From: Streptomyces sp. SAI-127
Lineage (GTDB): Bacteria > Actinomycetota > Actinomycetes > Streptomycetales > Streptomycetaceae
NCBI RefSeq assembly: GCF_029894425.1
Contig: NZ_JARXYJ010000001.1
Location: 4,774,001 to 4,838,000 of the forward strand
Direction: 5' to 3'
Length of the DNA stretch: 64,000 bases
Notes under the pieces: model-generated
What the model was told of the DNA's origin: nothing
Database searches by the model: none
Seen by the model: the letters and a program-made list of their open reading frames with translations, nothing else
Shown here: piece after piece, positions 32,295 to 41,544 of the stretch
How positions within the stretch are numbered: the first letter of the stretch is position 1
How the letters are laid out: each line of letters opens with the position of its first letter
Made by a program: the position numbers and the translations under genes

Positions 32295-32487
32295 CACGCC
32301 TCCCCCCGAGACCCGAGCACCGGGTCCGAGACAGCGCGCCTCCCCCGAGAACGCGTCAGCTCTGTCTCTCGAAGGTAGCTTCGCACCTGCCACTGACAGG
32401 AGCCCTTTTCCGGAGCAATCCCGCCAGAGCGGACACAGGGGCCTCAGGAGGCCGACCCCGCCTCAGCAGTGGCCGGCCGGTGTCAGG

Positions 32488-34023
32488 TCACGCGGGCTCC
32501 AGGAACCCCTGCTCCACCAGCAGCCGGATCTGCGCGGGCGTACGGTCGCGCAGCATGACCGGGTCCTCGCTCATGAGCTGGGCGATCGCGTCGAGAATGC
32601 GGCCCGCGCTCAGCGAGCCGTCGCACACCCCGGCGAAGCCCGCGCCGACGGTGTCCACCTTGGTGGCCCGGCGCATCCCGCGGTGCTGGCGCAGCACCAC
32701 GTGCTCCGGGTCCTCCGCGCCGGGCAGCCCGACCTGCTCCTGGATGATCTCGGGCGCGAGCCTGAAGTGCGCCTCCAGCAGGGCCGCGTCGTCGTGGGCG
32801 CGCAGGTAGTCGAGGCGTTCGAAGTGCTCCCTGACGGTGTCGCCGAGGGGCTGCTCGACCGGGTGCGGCCACTCCTCCACGGTGACCGAGGGCTCGGCGG
32901 ATCCCGTCCTGCGCAGGGTGATCCAGCCGAAGCCGACGGCCCGCACCTTGCGTGCCTCGAACTCGTCCAGCCAGGCGTCGTAGAGCGCCTGGTACTCGGC
33001 CGGGTCGGCCCGGTGGTCACCGGCGTCCCTGAGCCACAGCTCGGCGTACTGCGTGACGTCCTGCACCTCGCGCTGCACGACCCACGCGTCGCACCCGCGC
33101 GGCAGCCACGACCTGAGCCTGTCCTGCCAGTCCTCCCCCTCGACGTGCTGCCAGTTGGCGAGGAACTGCGCGAACCCGCCCTCGTTCAGCAACGCCCCCG
33201 CCCCCTGAACGACCGAGCGGCACAGATCGTCCCCGCCCATCCCGCCGTCGCGATACGTCAGCCGCGCGCCCGGAGAGATCACGAAGGGCGGGTTCGACAC
33301 GATCAGGTCGTACGTCTCCCCCTGTTTGAGCGGCTCGAACAGGGAACCCTTCCGCAGATCGGCCGCCGGGGCTCCGGACAGCGCCAGCGTGAGCGCGGTG
33401 ATGTGCAGTGCGCGGGGGTTGAGATCGGTCGCCGTCACGCGCGTGGCGTGCTGTACGGCGTGCAGGGCCTGGATCCCGGAGCCGGTACCGAGGTCGAGGG
33501 CGGAGGCGACGGGGGTACGGACGGTGAGGCCGGCCAGGGTCGTGGAGGCACCGCCGACCCCGAGGACGACACCCTCGTCACGGCTGCCGATGCCGCCGGC
33601 GCCGCCGACGGCACAGCCGAGGTCCGACACGATGAACCAGTCCTCGCCGCCGGGTCCGCCGTACGGCCGTACGTCCACCGTCGCGGCCACCTCAGAGCTG
33701 CCGACACGGACCAGCCAGCCGCTCTCCAGACACGCGTCGACCGGCACGACGTCCGCCACGCGCGCGTGGGGCACCGGCTCCTGGAGGAGGAACAGGCGTA
33801 CGAGCACCGCCAGCGGGGTGTCCCCGCGGGTCGCCCGGAGCGCGGGCACGGTCTCGCTGCGCGCAAGTGCCGCGTACGCGGGCGCGCCGAGCAGCTCTAG
33901 CAGGCCGTCGGCGGTGAAGGAGGCCCCGATCAGGGCGTCCCGCAGCCGGGCGGTGACGTCGGGACGGCCGGGGGCGGGGGCGGCGGGCAGCGGGGGCAGG
34001 CTGGAGGTACTCACGCCCTCCAT
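32488..34023 (-). CDS. Class I SAM-dependent methyltransferase, HemK/RsmC-like
   Basis: The protein is 511 residues from the ATG at 34023; a GTG nine bases later is an alternative start. An N-terminal helical domain (about 20-150) precedes a Rossmann methyltransferase domain with motif I LDLGTGSGIQAL, acidic ATDLNPRAL, and motif IV VSNPPFVIS. The NPPF motif identifies an N-methyltransferase acting on a planar amide or exocyclic amine, as in HemK/PrmC or RsmC. The C-terminal 200 residues are specific to actinobacteria. The target is probably a protein glutamine or an rRNA base. Confidence 0.85.
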   Translation of the reverse strand: MEGVSTSSLPPLPAAPAPGRPDVTARLRDALIGASFTADGLLELLGAPAYAALARSETVPALRATRGDTPLAVLVRLFLLQEPVPHARVADVVPVDACLESGWLVRVGSSEVAATVDVRPYGGPGGEDWFIVSDLGCAVGGAGGIGSRDEGVVLGVGGASTTLAGLTVRTPVASALDLGTGSGIQALHAVQHATRVTATDLNPRALHITALTLALSGAPAADLRKGSLFEPLKQGETYDLIVSNPPFVISPGARLTYRDGGMGGDDLCRSVVQGAGALLNEGGFAQFLANWQHVEGEDWQDRLRSWLPRGCDAWVVQREVQDVTQYAELWLRDAGDHRADPAEYQALYDAWLDEFEARKVRAVGFGWITLRRTGSAEPSVTVEEWPHPVEQPLGDTVREHFERLDYLRAHDDAALLEAHFRLAPEIIQEQVGLPGAEDPEHVVLRQHRGMRRATKVDTVGAGFAGVCDGSLSAGRILDAIAQLMSEDPVMLRDRTPAQIRLLVEQGFLEPA

Positions 34024-34197
34024 TGTGGCCCGCGCCCGCCGCGCCGCACGCCTCACCGAGCCACTCGCGGCGCCGCTCAGCCACCGCGGACGCCGAGCCG
34101 TGGGTCAGTGGCGAAGCCGACGCCCGCCCTCGTGCGGCGCCTCGTACGCGGGCGCACCACGGCGCGGCCGCTCAGTGGTCGGCAGCCCCGAGCGCGC

Positions 34198-34797
34198 TCA
34201 GCTGTCCGTCGCCGACGCGGACGCCCCCGGAGACGTCGAGGCCTGCTTGCAGCCGGACTGCTCGGACAGTGCCTGCTTGGTGTCGCCCGACTCCAGGTCC
34301 TTCAGCGCGGCGAGCGCGGTCTGGCGCTGCGTCTCCACCTTGTTCATCTCGGCCGAGACCTCCTTGAGGCCGGTCGCGAACTTCGCCTGGTCCTTGGTGT
34401 TGAGCCCGTCCACCTGCGTCTTCATGTCGGCATAGGCGGCCGAGAGAGCCGTGAGCTGCTTGACGGCGGCCTGGAGCTTCTTCTCACCGTCCTCGGCACC
34501 GGGAGGCGCCCCGGCGGTGCTGATGACCGTGGCGCGCGCCTTGTAGCCGTCGGCAAGGTCCTGGAAGGCCTGGGAGTCGGCCTTCTGGAGCTCCGCCGGG
34601 GTGCTCTCGGTGTCCTCGGCCGCCTTGGTGATCGCGTCGTAGGCCGCCGTGATCTTCTTGTTCTGGGCCGGCACCAGGTCACAGACCTTCTTGGCCCAGG
34701 CGTCGAGTTCCTTGTTGTCCTCGCTGCCACCGCATCCCGTCAGTGCCAGTACCAGTACCGCACCGCCGGACAGTGCGGCCGCGAGCTTCGTGTTCAC
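34198..34797 (-). CDS. Small secreted lipoprotein, helical
   Basis: The GTG at 34797 has GGAAGGG upstream and opens directly into a signal peptide (NTKLAAALSGGAVLVLAL) ending in lipobox LTGC; the longer frame would bury the signal. The mature protein of about 175 residues is almost entirely helical, with two further cysteines (KKVCDLVP and SGCKQ) and a Ser/Thr/Ala tail. It is probably a small bundle anchored outside the membrane. I do not know its function. Confidence 0.8.
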   Translation of the reverse strand: MNTKLAAALSGGAVLVLALTGCGGSEDNKELDAWAKKVCDLVPAQNKKITAAYDAITKAAEDTESTPAELQKADSQAFQDLADGYKARATVISTAGAPPGAEDGEKKLQAAVKQLTALSAAYADMKTQVDGLNTKDQAKFATGLKEVSAEMNKVETQRQTALAALKDLESGDTKQALSEQSGCKQASTSPGASASATDS

Positions 34798-34860
34798 CGG
34801 ATCGGTCCCTTCCGTGGCTCTCAGCCCCCGGACCTTACACAGCACACGCACCACACCCAC

Positions 34861-35011
34861 GCACTTAATGTCAGATATTGATAACTTTCATCCACGTTCG
34901 CCCCAGGAGAGAGAAGCCTCACGGCCGAGGAGCGCGCACGCACAGGGCGGGCGTGCGGCGCATGAACGCGCGCCGCCCGCCCGCCCCTTGAGCTGGGCCT
35001 CGTGCCAGGAC
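34861..35011. other. Intergenic gap
   Basis: This short region follows the hppA stop on the leftward strand. No gene is visible. It must include the hppA 3' end and the promoter of the lipoprotein gene. Confidence 0.4.
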
Positions 35012-37420
35012 CTACGAAACCACCGCGGGATCCACCGACTTGGCCACCTTCTTCTCGTTGTCTTCGTCACCCACGGCGATGCCGCGCCGCTTGGAGACGT
35101 AGACCGCACCGGCGATCACGAGGAAGGCGACGACGGCGATGAAGATCCGTACGCCGATGCTCTTGTCCTCGCCGTAGCTGAACTTGATCACCGCCGGGGC
35201 GATCAGCAGTGCCACCAGGTTCATCACCTTCAGCAGCGGGTTGATCGCGGGCCCTGCGGTGTCCTTGAAGGGGTCGCCGACGGTGTCGCCGATCACCGTC
35301 GCGGCATGGGCCTCGCTGCCCTTGCCGCCGTGGTGACCGTCCTCGACGAGCTTCTTGGCGTTGTCCCAGGCACCGCCGGAGTTGGCCAGGAAGACAGCCA
35401 TCAGGGTGCCCGCGCCGATCGCGCCGGCGAGGAACGCGCCGAGCGCGCCGACACCGAGGGTGAACCCGATGAAGATCGGCGCCAGCACGGCGAGCAGACC
35501 GGGCGTGGTGAGTTCGCGCAGGGCGTCCTTGGTGCAGATGTCGACGACCTTGCCGTATTCCGGCTCCTCGCTGTAGTCCATGATCCCGGGATGGTCGCGG
35601 AACTGCCGCCGCACCTCGTACACAACGGAACCCGCCGACCTCGACACCGCGTTGATCGCCAGCCCCGAGAAGAGGAAGACGACCGCCGCGCCGGCGATCA
35701 GGCCGACGAGGTTGTTGGGCTGCGAGATGTCCATCATCAGGCTCATCGGCGCGCCGTCCCCGCTGAGCTTCTCGCCGACGTCCTGCGCGCCGGTCGTGAT
35801 CGCGTCGCGGTACGACCCGAAGAGCGCCGATGCCGCGAGGACCGCGGTGGCGATGGCGATGCCCTTGGTGATGGCCTTGGTGGTGTTGCCGACGGCGTCC
35901 AGGTTGGTGAGCACCTGTGCGCCCGCGCCTTCGACGTCGCCGGACATCTCGGCGATGCCCTGCGCGTTGTCGGAGACCGGCCCGAAGGTGTCCATGGCGA
36001 CGATCACACCGACCGTGGTGAGCAGGCCGGTGCCGGCCAGCGCGACCGCGAACAGCGCCAGCATGATCGAGGTACCGCCGAGCAGGAACGCCCCGTACAC
36101 GCCGAGGCCGATCAGCAGGGCGGTGTAGACGGCCGACTCGAGACCGATCGAGATACCGGCGAGGACGACGGTGGCGGGCCCTGTGAGCGAGCTCTTGCCG
36201 ATGTCCTGGACCGGGCGGCGGTTGGTCTCGGTGAAGTAGCCGGTCAGCTGCTGGATGACGGCGGCGAGCAGGATGCCGATCGCCACGGCGACGAGCGCGA
36301 GGATCCGCGGATCGCCGTCCCTTCCGCTGATCGCCGTGTCGGTGACGCCGTCGAGGTCGGCGTACGTCCCCGGGAGGTAGACGAAGACGGCGATCGCCAC
36401 CAGCACGAGCGAGATCACCGCGGAGATGAAGAACCCGCGGTTGATCGCGGACATGCCGCTGCGGTCGGAGCGGCGCGGCGCGACCGCGAAGATGCCGATC
36501 ATCGCGGTGATCACGCCGATCGCCGGGACGAGCAACGGGAAGGCGAGTCCGGCGTCGCCGAAGGCCGCCTTGCCGAGGATCAGCGCGGCGACCAGGGTCA
36601 CGGCGTACGACTCGAAGAGGTCGGCCGCCATGCCCGCGCAGTCGCCGACGTTGTCGCCCACGTTGTCGGCGATGGTCGCGGCGTTGCGCGGGTCGTCCTC
36701 CGGGATGCCCTGCTCGACCTTGCCGACCAGGTCGGCGCCGACGTCGGCGGCCTTGGTGAAGATGCCGCCGCCGACCCTCATGAACATCGCGATGAGCGCC
36801 GCGCCGAGACCGAAACCCTCCAGGACCTTCGGCGCGTCGGCCGCGTAGACCAGCACCACACAGGAGGCGCCCAGCAGACCGAGCCCCACCGTGAACATGC
36901 CGACCACGCCACCCGTACGGAAAGCGATCTTCATGGCTTTGTGGGAGACGGCGGTGAGATCCTTTTCCGGCTCACCTTCCGCCGGAGTGGCTTCTCGCGC
37001 CGCCGCGGCCACACGCACATTGCTGCGCACGGCGAGCCACATGCCGATATAGCCGGTGGCCGCCGAGAACGCGGCGCCGATCAAGAAGAACACGGATCGG
37101 CCTGCGCGCTGATTCCAGTCGTCCGCGGGCAGCAGCATGAGCAGGAAGAACACGACGACGGCGAATACGCCGAGCGTGCGCAACTGGCGTGCCAGATAGG
37201 CGTTCGCGCCTTCCTGGATGGCCTTCGCGATCTTCTTCATGCTGTCGGTGCCCTCGCCGGCCGCGAGCACCTGGCGTACCAGGACCCCCGCCACCACGAG
37301 CGCCGCCAGGGCGACGACCGCGATGACCGCGATCAGCACCCGGTTGTCGTCGGTGAGCACCGCGGCCGCGAGGGTTGTTGTGGGCTGGTCCAACTGATCA
37401 GGGGTAGAAAGCCCCGCCAT
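35012..37420 (-). CDS. hppA: Membrane-bound proton-pumping pyrophosphatase, K+-independent type
   Basis: This 802-residue protein starts at an ATG with AGGAGG four bases upstream. It has about 16 membrane helices and the signature loops of H+-PPase: DVGADLVGKVEQGIPEDDPRN, DNVGDNVGDCAGMAADLFESY, and near the C-terminus GGAWDNAKKLVED with GDTVGDPFKDTAGPA. In the helix after GNTT the residue is lysine (GNTTKAITKG); that position is alanine in K+-dependent pumps, so this is the K+-independent class. The enzyme hydrolyses cytosolic pyrophosphate and exports protons, conserving energy from biosynthesis. A 20-bp palindrome lies about 150 bp upstream. Confidence 0.95.
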   Translation of the reverse strand: MAGLSTPDQLDQPTTTLAAAVLTDDNRVLIAVIAVVALAALVVAGVLVRQVLAAGEGTDSMKKIAKAIQEGANAYLARQLRTLGVFAVVVFFLLMLLPADDWNQRAGRSVFFLIGAAFSAATGYIGMWLAVRSNVRVAAAAREATPAEGEPEKDLTAVSHKAMKIAFRTGGVVGMFTVGLGLLGASCVVLVYAADAPKVLEGFGLGAALIAMFMRVGGGIFTKAADVGADLVGKVEQGIPEDDPRNAATIADNVGDNVGDCAGMAADLFESYAVTLVAALILGKAAFGDAGLAFPLLVPAIGVITAMIGIFAVAPRRSDRSGMSAINRGFFISAVISLVLVAIAVFVYLPGTYADLDGVTDTAISGRDGDPRILALVAVAIGILLAAVIQQLTGYFTETNRRPVQDIGKSSLTGPATVVLAGISIGLESAVYTALLIGLGVYGAFLLGGTSIMLALFAVALAGTGLLTTVGVIVAMDTFGPVSDNAQGIAEMSGDVEGAGAQVLTNLDAVGNTTKAITKGIAIATAVLAASALFGSYRDAITTGAQDVGEKLSGDGAPMSLMMDISQPNNLVGLIAGAAVVFLFSGLAINAVSRSAGSVVYEVRRQFRDHPGIMDYSEEPEYGKVVDICTKDALRELTTPGLLAVLAPIFIGFTLGVGALGAFLAGAIGAGTLMAVFLANSGGAWDNAKKLVEDGHHGGKGSEAHAATVIGDTVGDPFKDTAGPAINPLLKVMNLVALLIAPAVIKFSYGEDKSIGVRIFIAVVAFLVIAGAVYVSKRRGIAVGDEDNEKKVAKSVDPAVVS

Positions 37421-37568
37421 TCGTCCTCCTTGACGCTTGGGCTGAGCTCAAGATGTGGACGGATTGTAGGTACCACGTCCTGATCAAAACAGTGCGCGGT
37501 AAACGGAATTCACCTTTACAGAACCTGAAAGCAGTAATGCCCCGGGGGCATTCAAGACCGATATCTAG

Positions 37569-37588
37569 ATCGTGAACAAATTCACGAT
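37569..37588. promoter_or_regulatory. Palindrome upstream of hppA
   Basis: ATCGTGAA-CAAA-TTCACGAT has perfect 8-bp arms and is AT-rich compared with its surroundings. It is placed 149 bp before the hppA start, where a regulator would act. Confidence 0.55.
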
Positions 37589-37630
37589 ATGCATCGCACC
37601 AGACCACTGTAGGCACAGAAAGCTCATGCC

Positions 37631-37677
37631 GACATGCGGAAGGGCCCCACCAGTGTGGTGGGGCCCTTCCGCATGTC
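37631..37677 (-). terminator. 22-bp perfect hairpin ending the bldG operon
   Basis: GACATGCGGAAGGGCCCC continues into a stem of 22 perfect base pairs (37631-37652 with 37656-37677) around a 3-nt loop. It lies about 30 bp beyond the stop of the anti-sigma factor gene and can terminate both this operon and anything convergent. Confidence 0.9.
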
Positions 37678-37707
37678 GAACAGAAAACTGATTCGAACGG
37701 GTGAAAA

Positions 37708-38145
37708 TCAGGGGAGCACTGCGGCCGGCGGCGTGGTCGGCCAGGTCATACGGATCTGTCCGCCGTGCTCTCCCGCGGTGACCTCGACATCGTCGACGAG
37801 ACCGCTGATGACCGCGAGGCCCATCTCGTCCTCCTCGGTCTCCATGTCGGGGTCCTCACCCAGGGCGCCCGGAGCCCGGTCGCCCGGGGCCGAACGCGGC
37901 GCCTCGTCGCCGACCTCGATGGAGAACTGCTTCTCCTCATCGATCAGCAGCACCTGGACCGGCGCGCTGATGCCGCCGCTCTGGTGCAGTCCGACAGCAC
38001 GAGAGCAGGCCTCGCCGACAGCGAGTCTGACCTCGTCGAGGACGGCCTCGTCCACTCCGGACCTGCGCGCCACCGCTGCCGCCACCAGTCGGGCGGTCCT
38101 GACGTGCTCGGGCAGCGCGCTGAAACGGAGTTCAACGGTGGCCAT
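37708..38145 (-). CDS. Anti-sigma factor, RsbW-like ATPase/kinase fold (BldG partner)
   Basis: This 145-residue protein has the GHKL fold: ELRFSALPEHVRTARLVAAAVARRSG, the N-box helix VRLAVGEACSRAVGLH, an acidic insert (GEDPDMETEEDE) and the G-box EMGLAVISGLVDDVEV. In the N-box the metal-coordinating asparagine of active RsbW-type kinases is replaced by arginine (EACSRAV against EACxNAV), so kinase activity may be reduced. In S. coelicolor the corresponding protein (SCO3548) is encoded directly after bldG, interacts with BldG and opposes it in development. The gap to bldG is 119 bp. Confidence 0.92.
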   Translation of the reverse strand: MATVELRFSALPEHVRTARLVAAAVARRSGVDEAVLDEVRLAVGEACSRAVGLHQSGGISAPVQVLLIDEEKQFSIEVGDEAPRSAPGDRAPGALGEDPDMETEEDEMGLAVISGLVDDVEVTAGEHGGQIRMTWPTTPPAAVLP

Positions 38146-38264
38146 GCGTCCCCCTCGGAACTACGGGCGTGCTGTCGGGGGACCGGGCCGCCGAAAGCCC
38201 GGACCCCTTCTTTTTGCTTCTGCCGGCGTCCTGATGCCGACCCGGGCACGGGCCCGGGAACGGG

Positions 38265-38606
38265 TCAGTCGGTCGCCGCCACCGCTTCCTCGACCGAGGT
38301 GTGGATCGGGAACACCTTGGTGAGGCCGGTGATACGAAAGATCTTGAGAATGCGCTCCTGGTTGCAGACCAGGCGCAGCGAGCCCTCATGGGCACGCACG
38401 CGCTTCAGTCCGCCGACCAGTACGCCGAGCCCGGTGGAGTCGAGGAAGTCCACGCCCTCCATGTCGACGACAAGGTGGAAACTGCCGTCATTCACCAGCT
38501 CGACCAGCTGCTCGCGCAGCTTGGGCGCGGTATATACGTCGATTTCGCCACCGACCCTGACGATCGTGCGATCGCCGATGGTTTCGGTCGACAGAGACAG
38601 GTCCAC
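38265..38606 (-). CDS. bldG: Anti-anti-sigma factor BldG
   Basis: This 113-residue STAS-domain protein, with [20 protein letters not shown] and the phosphorylation loop [19 protein letters not shown] (the serine in DST is the regulatory site), matches BldG. Phosphorylation by partner kinases blocks it; the unphosphorylated form binds anti-sigma factors and releases stress and developmental sigma factors. It is needed for aerial mycelium and antibiotic production in Streptomyces. It is transcribed leftward together with the anti-sigma gene at 37708 and diverges from the helicase gene across only about 80 bp. Confidence 0.96.
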   Translation of the reverse strand: MDLSLSTETIGDRTIVRVGGEIDVYTAPKLREQLVELVNDGSFHLVVDMEGVDFLDSTGLGVLVGGLKRVRAHEGSLRLVCNQERILKIFRITGLTKVFPIHTSVEEAVAATD

Positions 38607-38687
38607 GGATCCTCCAGCACCTTGCTATCGAGCGGTCGCCCCTCGGGACACCTCGGCTTGAAGCCCCCGGACGGTTCGCCAGCCGCG

Positions 38688-41282
38688 ATGGCATTCAATC
38701 ACTTACCGGCAGGCGTGCACGACGCCTTGGTCCCATTGTCCGTCACGCCAGTGACACACTCGGTGCCGATGGCCAAGAATCTCCGATCCGATCGACCCTC
38801 GACGGACGCCGGTCCCCGCCCCACGCCGAGCACGGTCCTGGACCGGCTCGCCGCCGGGCCGAGCCGGGCTGCGCGCATCACTCATACGGAGCACTTGCCC
38901 CCACGTGAGGGTCGCCATGCCGTCTGGCCCGACCGGATCCGCTCGGAGATCATCGCGGCCGTCCAGGCCTGCGGCATCGAGCACCCCTGGGCCCATCAGG
39001 CACGCGCGGCCGAACACGCCCTGGACGGCGAGTCGGTCGTCGTCGCCACCGGCACCGCCTCCGGCAAGTCCCTGGCGTACCTCGTGCCGGTCCTCTCCAC
39101 GCTCCTGGACGGCTCGGAGGCCCCGAACGGCCGCGGCGCCACCACGCTCTACCTGTCCCCGACGAAGGCCCTGGCGGCGGACCAGTGCCGCTCGGTGAAG
39201 GAACTTTCACAACCGCTGGGCAATTCCGTACGCCCTGCGGTCTACGACGGCGACACGCCGTTCGAGGAACGTGAATGGATCCGCCAGTACGCCAACTACG
39301 TGCTGACCAACCCGGACATGCTGCACCGCGGGATACTCCCGTCCCACTCCCGCTGGTCCTCCTTCCTGAAGGCGCTCAAGTACGTCGTCATCGACGAGTG
39401 CCACACCTACCGGGGCGTGTTCGGCTCCCACGTCGCCCAGGTGCTGCGCCGGCTGCGCCGCCTCTGCGCCCGCTACGGCGCCTCCCCCGTCTTCCTGCTG
39501 GCCTCCGCGACCGCCGCCGAACCGTCGGTGGCCGCCCGCCGCCTCACCGGCCTCCCCGTGGTCGAGGTCGCCGACGACGCCTCACCGCGTGGCGAACTGG
39601 TGTTTGCCCTCTGGGAGCCCCCGCTCACCGAGATGCAGGGCGAGAAGGGCGCCCCGGTCCGCCGTACGGCCACCGCCGAGACGGCGGATCTCCTCACCGA
39701 TCTCGCCGTACAGGGCGTGCGCTCGGTCGCCTTCGTCCGCTCCCGGCGCGGCGCCGAGCTGATCTCCGTGATCGCCCAGGAGCGGCTGGCGGAGGTCGGC
39801 CGCTCCCTGGCCCGCCGTGTGGCGGCGTACCGCGGCGGCTATCTCCCGGAGGAGCGCCGCGCCCTGGAACAGGCCCTGCATTCAGGAGAGTTGCTGGGCC
39901 TGGCCGCCACGACCGCCCTGGAACTCGGCATCGACGTCTCGGGGCTGGACGCGGTACTGATCTCCGGCTACCCCGGCACCCGCGCGTCCCTGTGGCAGCA
40001 GGCGGGCCGGGCGGGACGAGCCGGCCAGGGGGCGCTGGCGATCCTGGTGGCCCGCGACGACCCCCTGGACACCTTCCTCGTCCACCACCCCGAGGCCCTC
40101 TTCGACCAGCCGGTGGAGTCCACGGTCCTCGACCCCGACAACCCGTACGTCCTCGCCCCGCATCTGTGCGCGGCCGCGGCGGAACTGCCGTTGACGGACG
40201 AGGACATGGAGTTGTTCGGACCGGAGACCGAGAACTTGTTGGGGCAACTGGAGTCCGCGAAGCTCCTGCGCCGCCGCACCAAGGCCTGGCACTGGACCCG
40301 CCGGGAGCGGGCCGCCGACCTCACCGACATCCGCGGGGAGGGCGGTCGTCCCATCCAGATCGTCGAGTCGGGCACGGGCCGCCTCCTCGGCACGGTCGAC
40401 GCGGGTTCCGCCCACACCAGCGTCCACGAGGGCGCGGTTCACCTCCATCAGGGCCGTACGTATCTGGTCCGGTCGTTGGACCTGGAGGACTCGGTGGCGC
40501 TGGTCGAGGAGGCCAGCCCGTCGTATTCGACGGTCGCCCGCGACACGACGTCCATCGCCGTCCTGGAGACGGACGTCGAAGTCCCCTGGGGCGAGGGCAG
40601 GTTGTGCTACGGCTCCGTCGAGGTCACCAACCAGGTGGTCTCCTTCCTCCGCAGACGTCTGATCACAGGTGAAGTACTCGGCGAGACGAAACTCGACCTC
40701 CCTCCTCGTACGCTCCGCACGCGCGCGGTGTGGTGGACGGTCACCGAGGACCAGCTCGACGAGGCCCGGATCAACCCGGAGATCCTCGGCGGCGCGCTGC
40801 ACGCCGCCGAGCACGCCTCGATCGGCCTGCTGCCCCTCTTCGCGACCTGCGACCGCTGGGACATCGGCGGCGTGTCGATCCCCCTCCACCCCGACACGCT
40901 GCTCCCCACGGTCTTCGTCTACGACGGTCACCCGGGCGGCGCGGGCTTCGCGGAGCGCGCCTTCCACACCGCCCGCGCCTGGCTCACCGCCACCCGCCAG
41001 GCCATCGCCTCCTGCGAGTGCGACGCCGGCTGTCCGTCCTGCATCCAGTCCCCCAAGTGCGGCAACGGCAACGACCCACTGCACAAGAGGGGGGCGGTAC
41101 GGCTGCTCACCGTGCTGTTGCGGGGGGCGCCGGAGGAGGGGGCGGAGGCGGAGCTTCCCGGACCGCCGGAGGAGGAGGAGGAGGAGGAGGAGGAGGAGGA
41201 GCTTCCCGGACCGCCGGAGGAGAGGGCCCAGCCTGGCCTCACGGGTGCGCCAGCCGACCGAACAGCGCCGAGAGCACCCTAG
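38688..41282 (+). CDS. DEAD/DEAH-box helicase, MrfA/YprA-like with DUF1998
   Basis: This 864-residue protein starts at an ATG at 38688 (MAFNHLPAG); a second ATG at 38769 (MAKN) is possible, and neither has a strong ribosome site. Motif I is ATGTASGKSLAYL, motif II VIDECHTY, motif III LASATAAEP and motif VI QQAGRAGRAGQGA. The C-terminal DUF1998 module has four zinc-ligand cysteines in CECDAGCPSCIQSPKCGNGND. MrfA-type proteins are 3'-5' DNA helicases of a repair pathway for mitomycin-type damage. The end is an unusual glutamate run (about 11 consecutive) between two LPGPPEE copies. The GAG repeats in the DNA there may vary in length. Confidence 0.9.
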   Translation: MAFNHLPAGVHDALVPLSVTPVTHSVPMAKNLRSDRPSTDAGPRPTPSTVLDRLAAGPSRAARITHTEHLPPREGRHAVWPDRIRSEIIAAVQACGIEHPWAHQARAAEHALDGESVVVATGTASGKSLAYLVPVLSTLLDGSEAPNGRGATTLYLSPTKALAADQCRSVKELSQPLGNSVRPAVYDGDTPFEEREWIRQYANYVLTNPDMLHRGILPSHSRWSSFLKALKYVVIDECHTYRGVFGSHVAQVLRRLRRLCARYGASPVFLLASATAAEPSVAARRLTGLPVVEVADDASPRGELVFALWEPPLTEMQGEKGAPVRRTATAETADLLTDLAVQGVRSVAFVRSRRGAELISVIAQERLAEVGRSLARRVAAYRGGYLPEERRALEQALHSGELLGLAATTALELGIDVSGLDAVLISGYPGTRASLWQQAGRAGRAGQGALAILVARDDPLDTFLVHHPEALFDQPVESTVLDPDNPYVLAPHLCAAAAELPLTDEDMELFGPETENLLGQLESAKLLRRRTKAWHWTRRERAADLTDIRGEGGRPIQIVESGTGRLLGTVDAGSAHTSVHEGAVHLHQGRTYLVRSLDLEDSVALVEEASPSYSTVARDTTSIAVLETDVEVPWGEGRLCYGSVEVTNQVVSFLRRRLITGEVLGETKLDLPPRTLRTRAVWWTVTEDQLDEARINPEILGGALHAAEHASIGLLPLFATCDRWDIGGVSIPLHPDTLLPTVFVYDGHPGGAGFAERAFHTARAWLTATRQAIASCECDAGCPSCIQSPKCGNGNDPLHKRGAVRLLTVLLRGAPEEGAEAELPGPPEEEEEEEEEEELPGPPEERAQPGLTGAPADRTAPRAP

Positions 41283-41527
41283 GACGCCGACGGAGAACCG
41301 TGGCCCCGGCCCCGCCAGGGTGCCGATGGAGCGAACGGCGTCGGGGGCCTTTGGGATGCCGACGGAGGGCCCGGGCCCTGGCTGCACCGGGGTGTCGACG
41401 GAGCCGCCGGGCCCTGGTCTCACCCGGACGCCGACAGACGACCCCGGCCCTCGTCTCACCCGGACGCCGACAGACGCCCCGGACCCCGACCTCACCCGGA
41501 CGCCCACGGACACCCCGGACCCCAGCC
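41283..41527. other. Repeat-containing region between the helicase and the tad cluster
   Basis: I see no supported gene. The plus-strand frame reads as threonine/proline repeats without a start, and the minus-strand frame as Gly/Val/Arg repeats. The dominant feature is a 36-bp tandem repeat that continues into the 3' end of the next gene. Confidence 0.55.
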
Positions 41528-41544
41528 TCACCCGGGCACCAGCC
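41373..41544. repeat. 36-bp tandem repeat, about five copies
   Basis: The marker CACCCGG or its variant recurs at exact 36-bp steps: 41385, 41421, 41457, 41493 and 41529. The middle three units are nearly identical (core CTCACCCGGACGCCGACAG). In one plus-strand frame the unit encodes a 12-residue LTRTPTDxPxPx repeat. Confidence 0.85.

Noticed and set aside
34649..37483. 944-codon plus-strand open frame
   Set aside because: Antisense to hppA, whose signature loops are unmistakable; the shadow is Asp/Arg/His-rich and has no recognisable domain.
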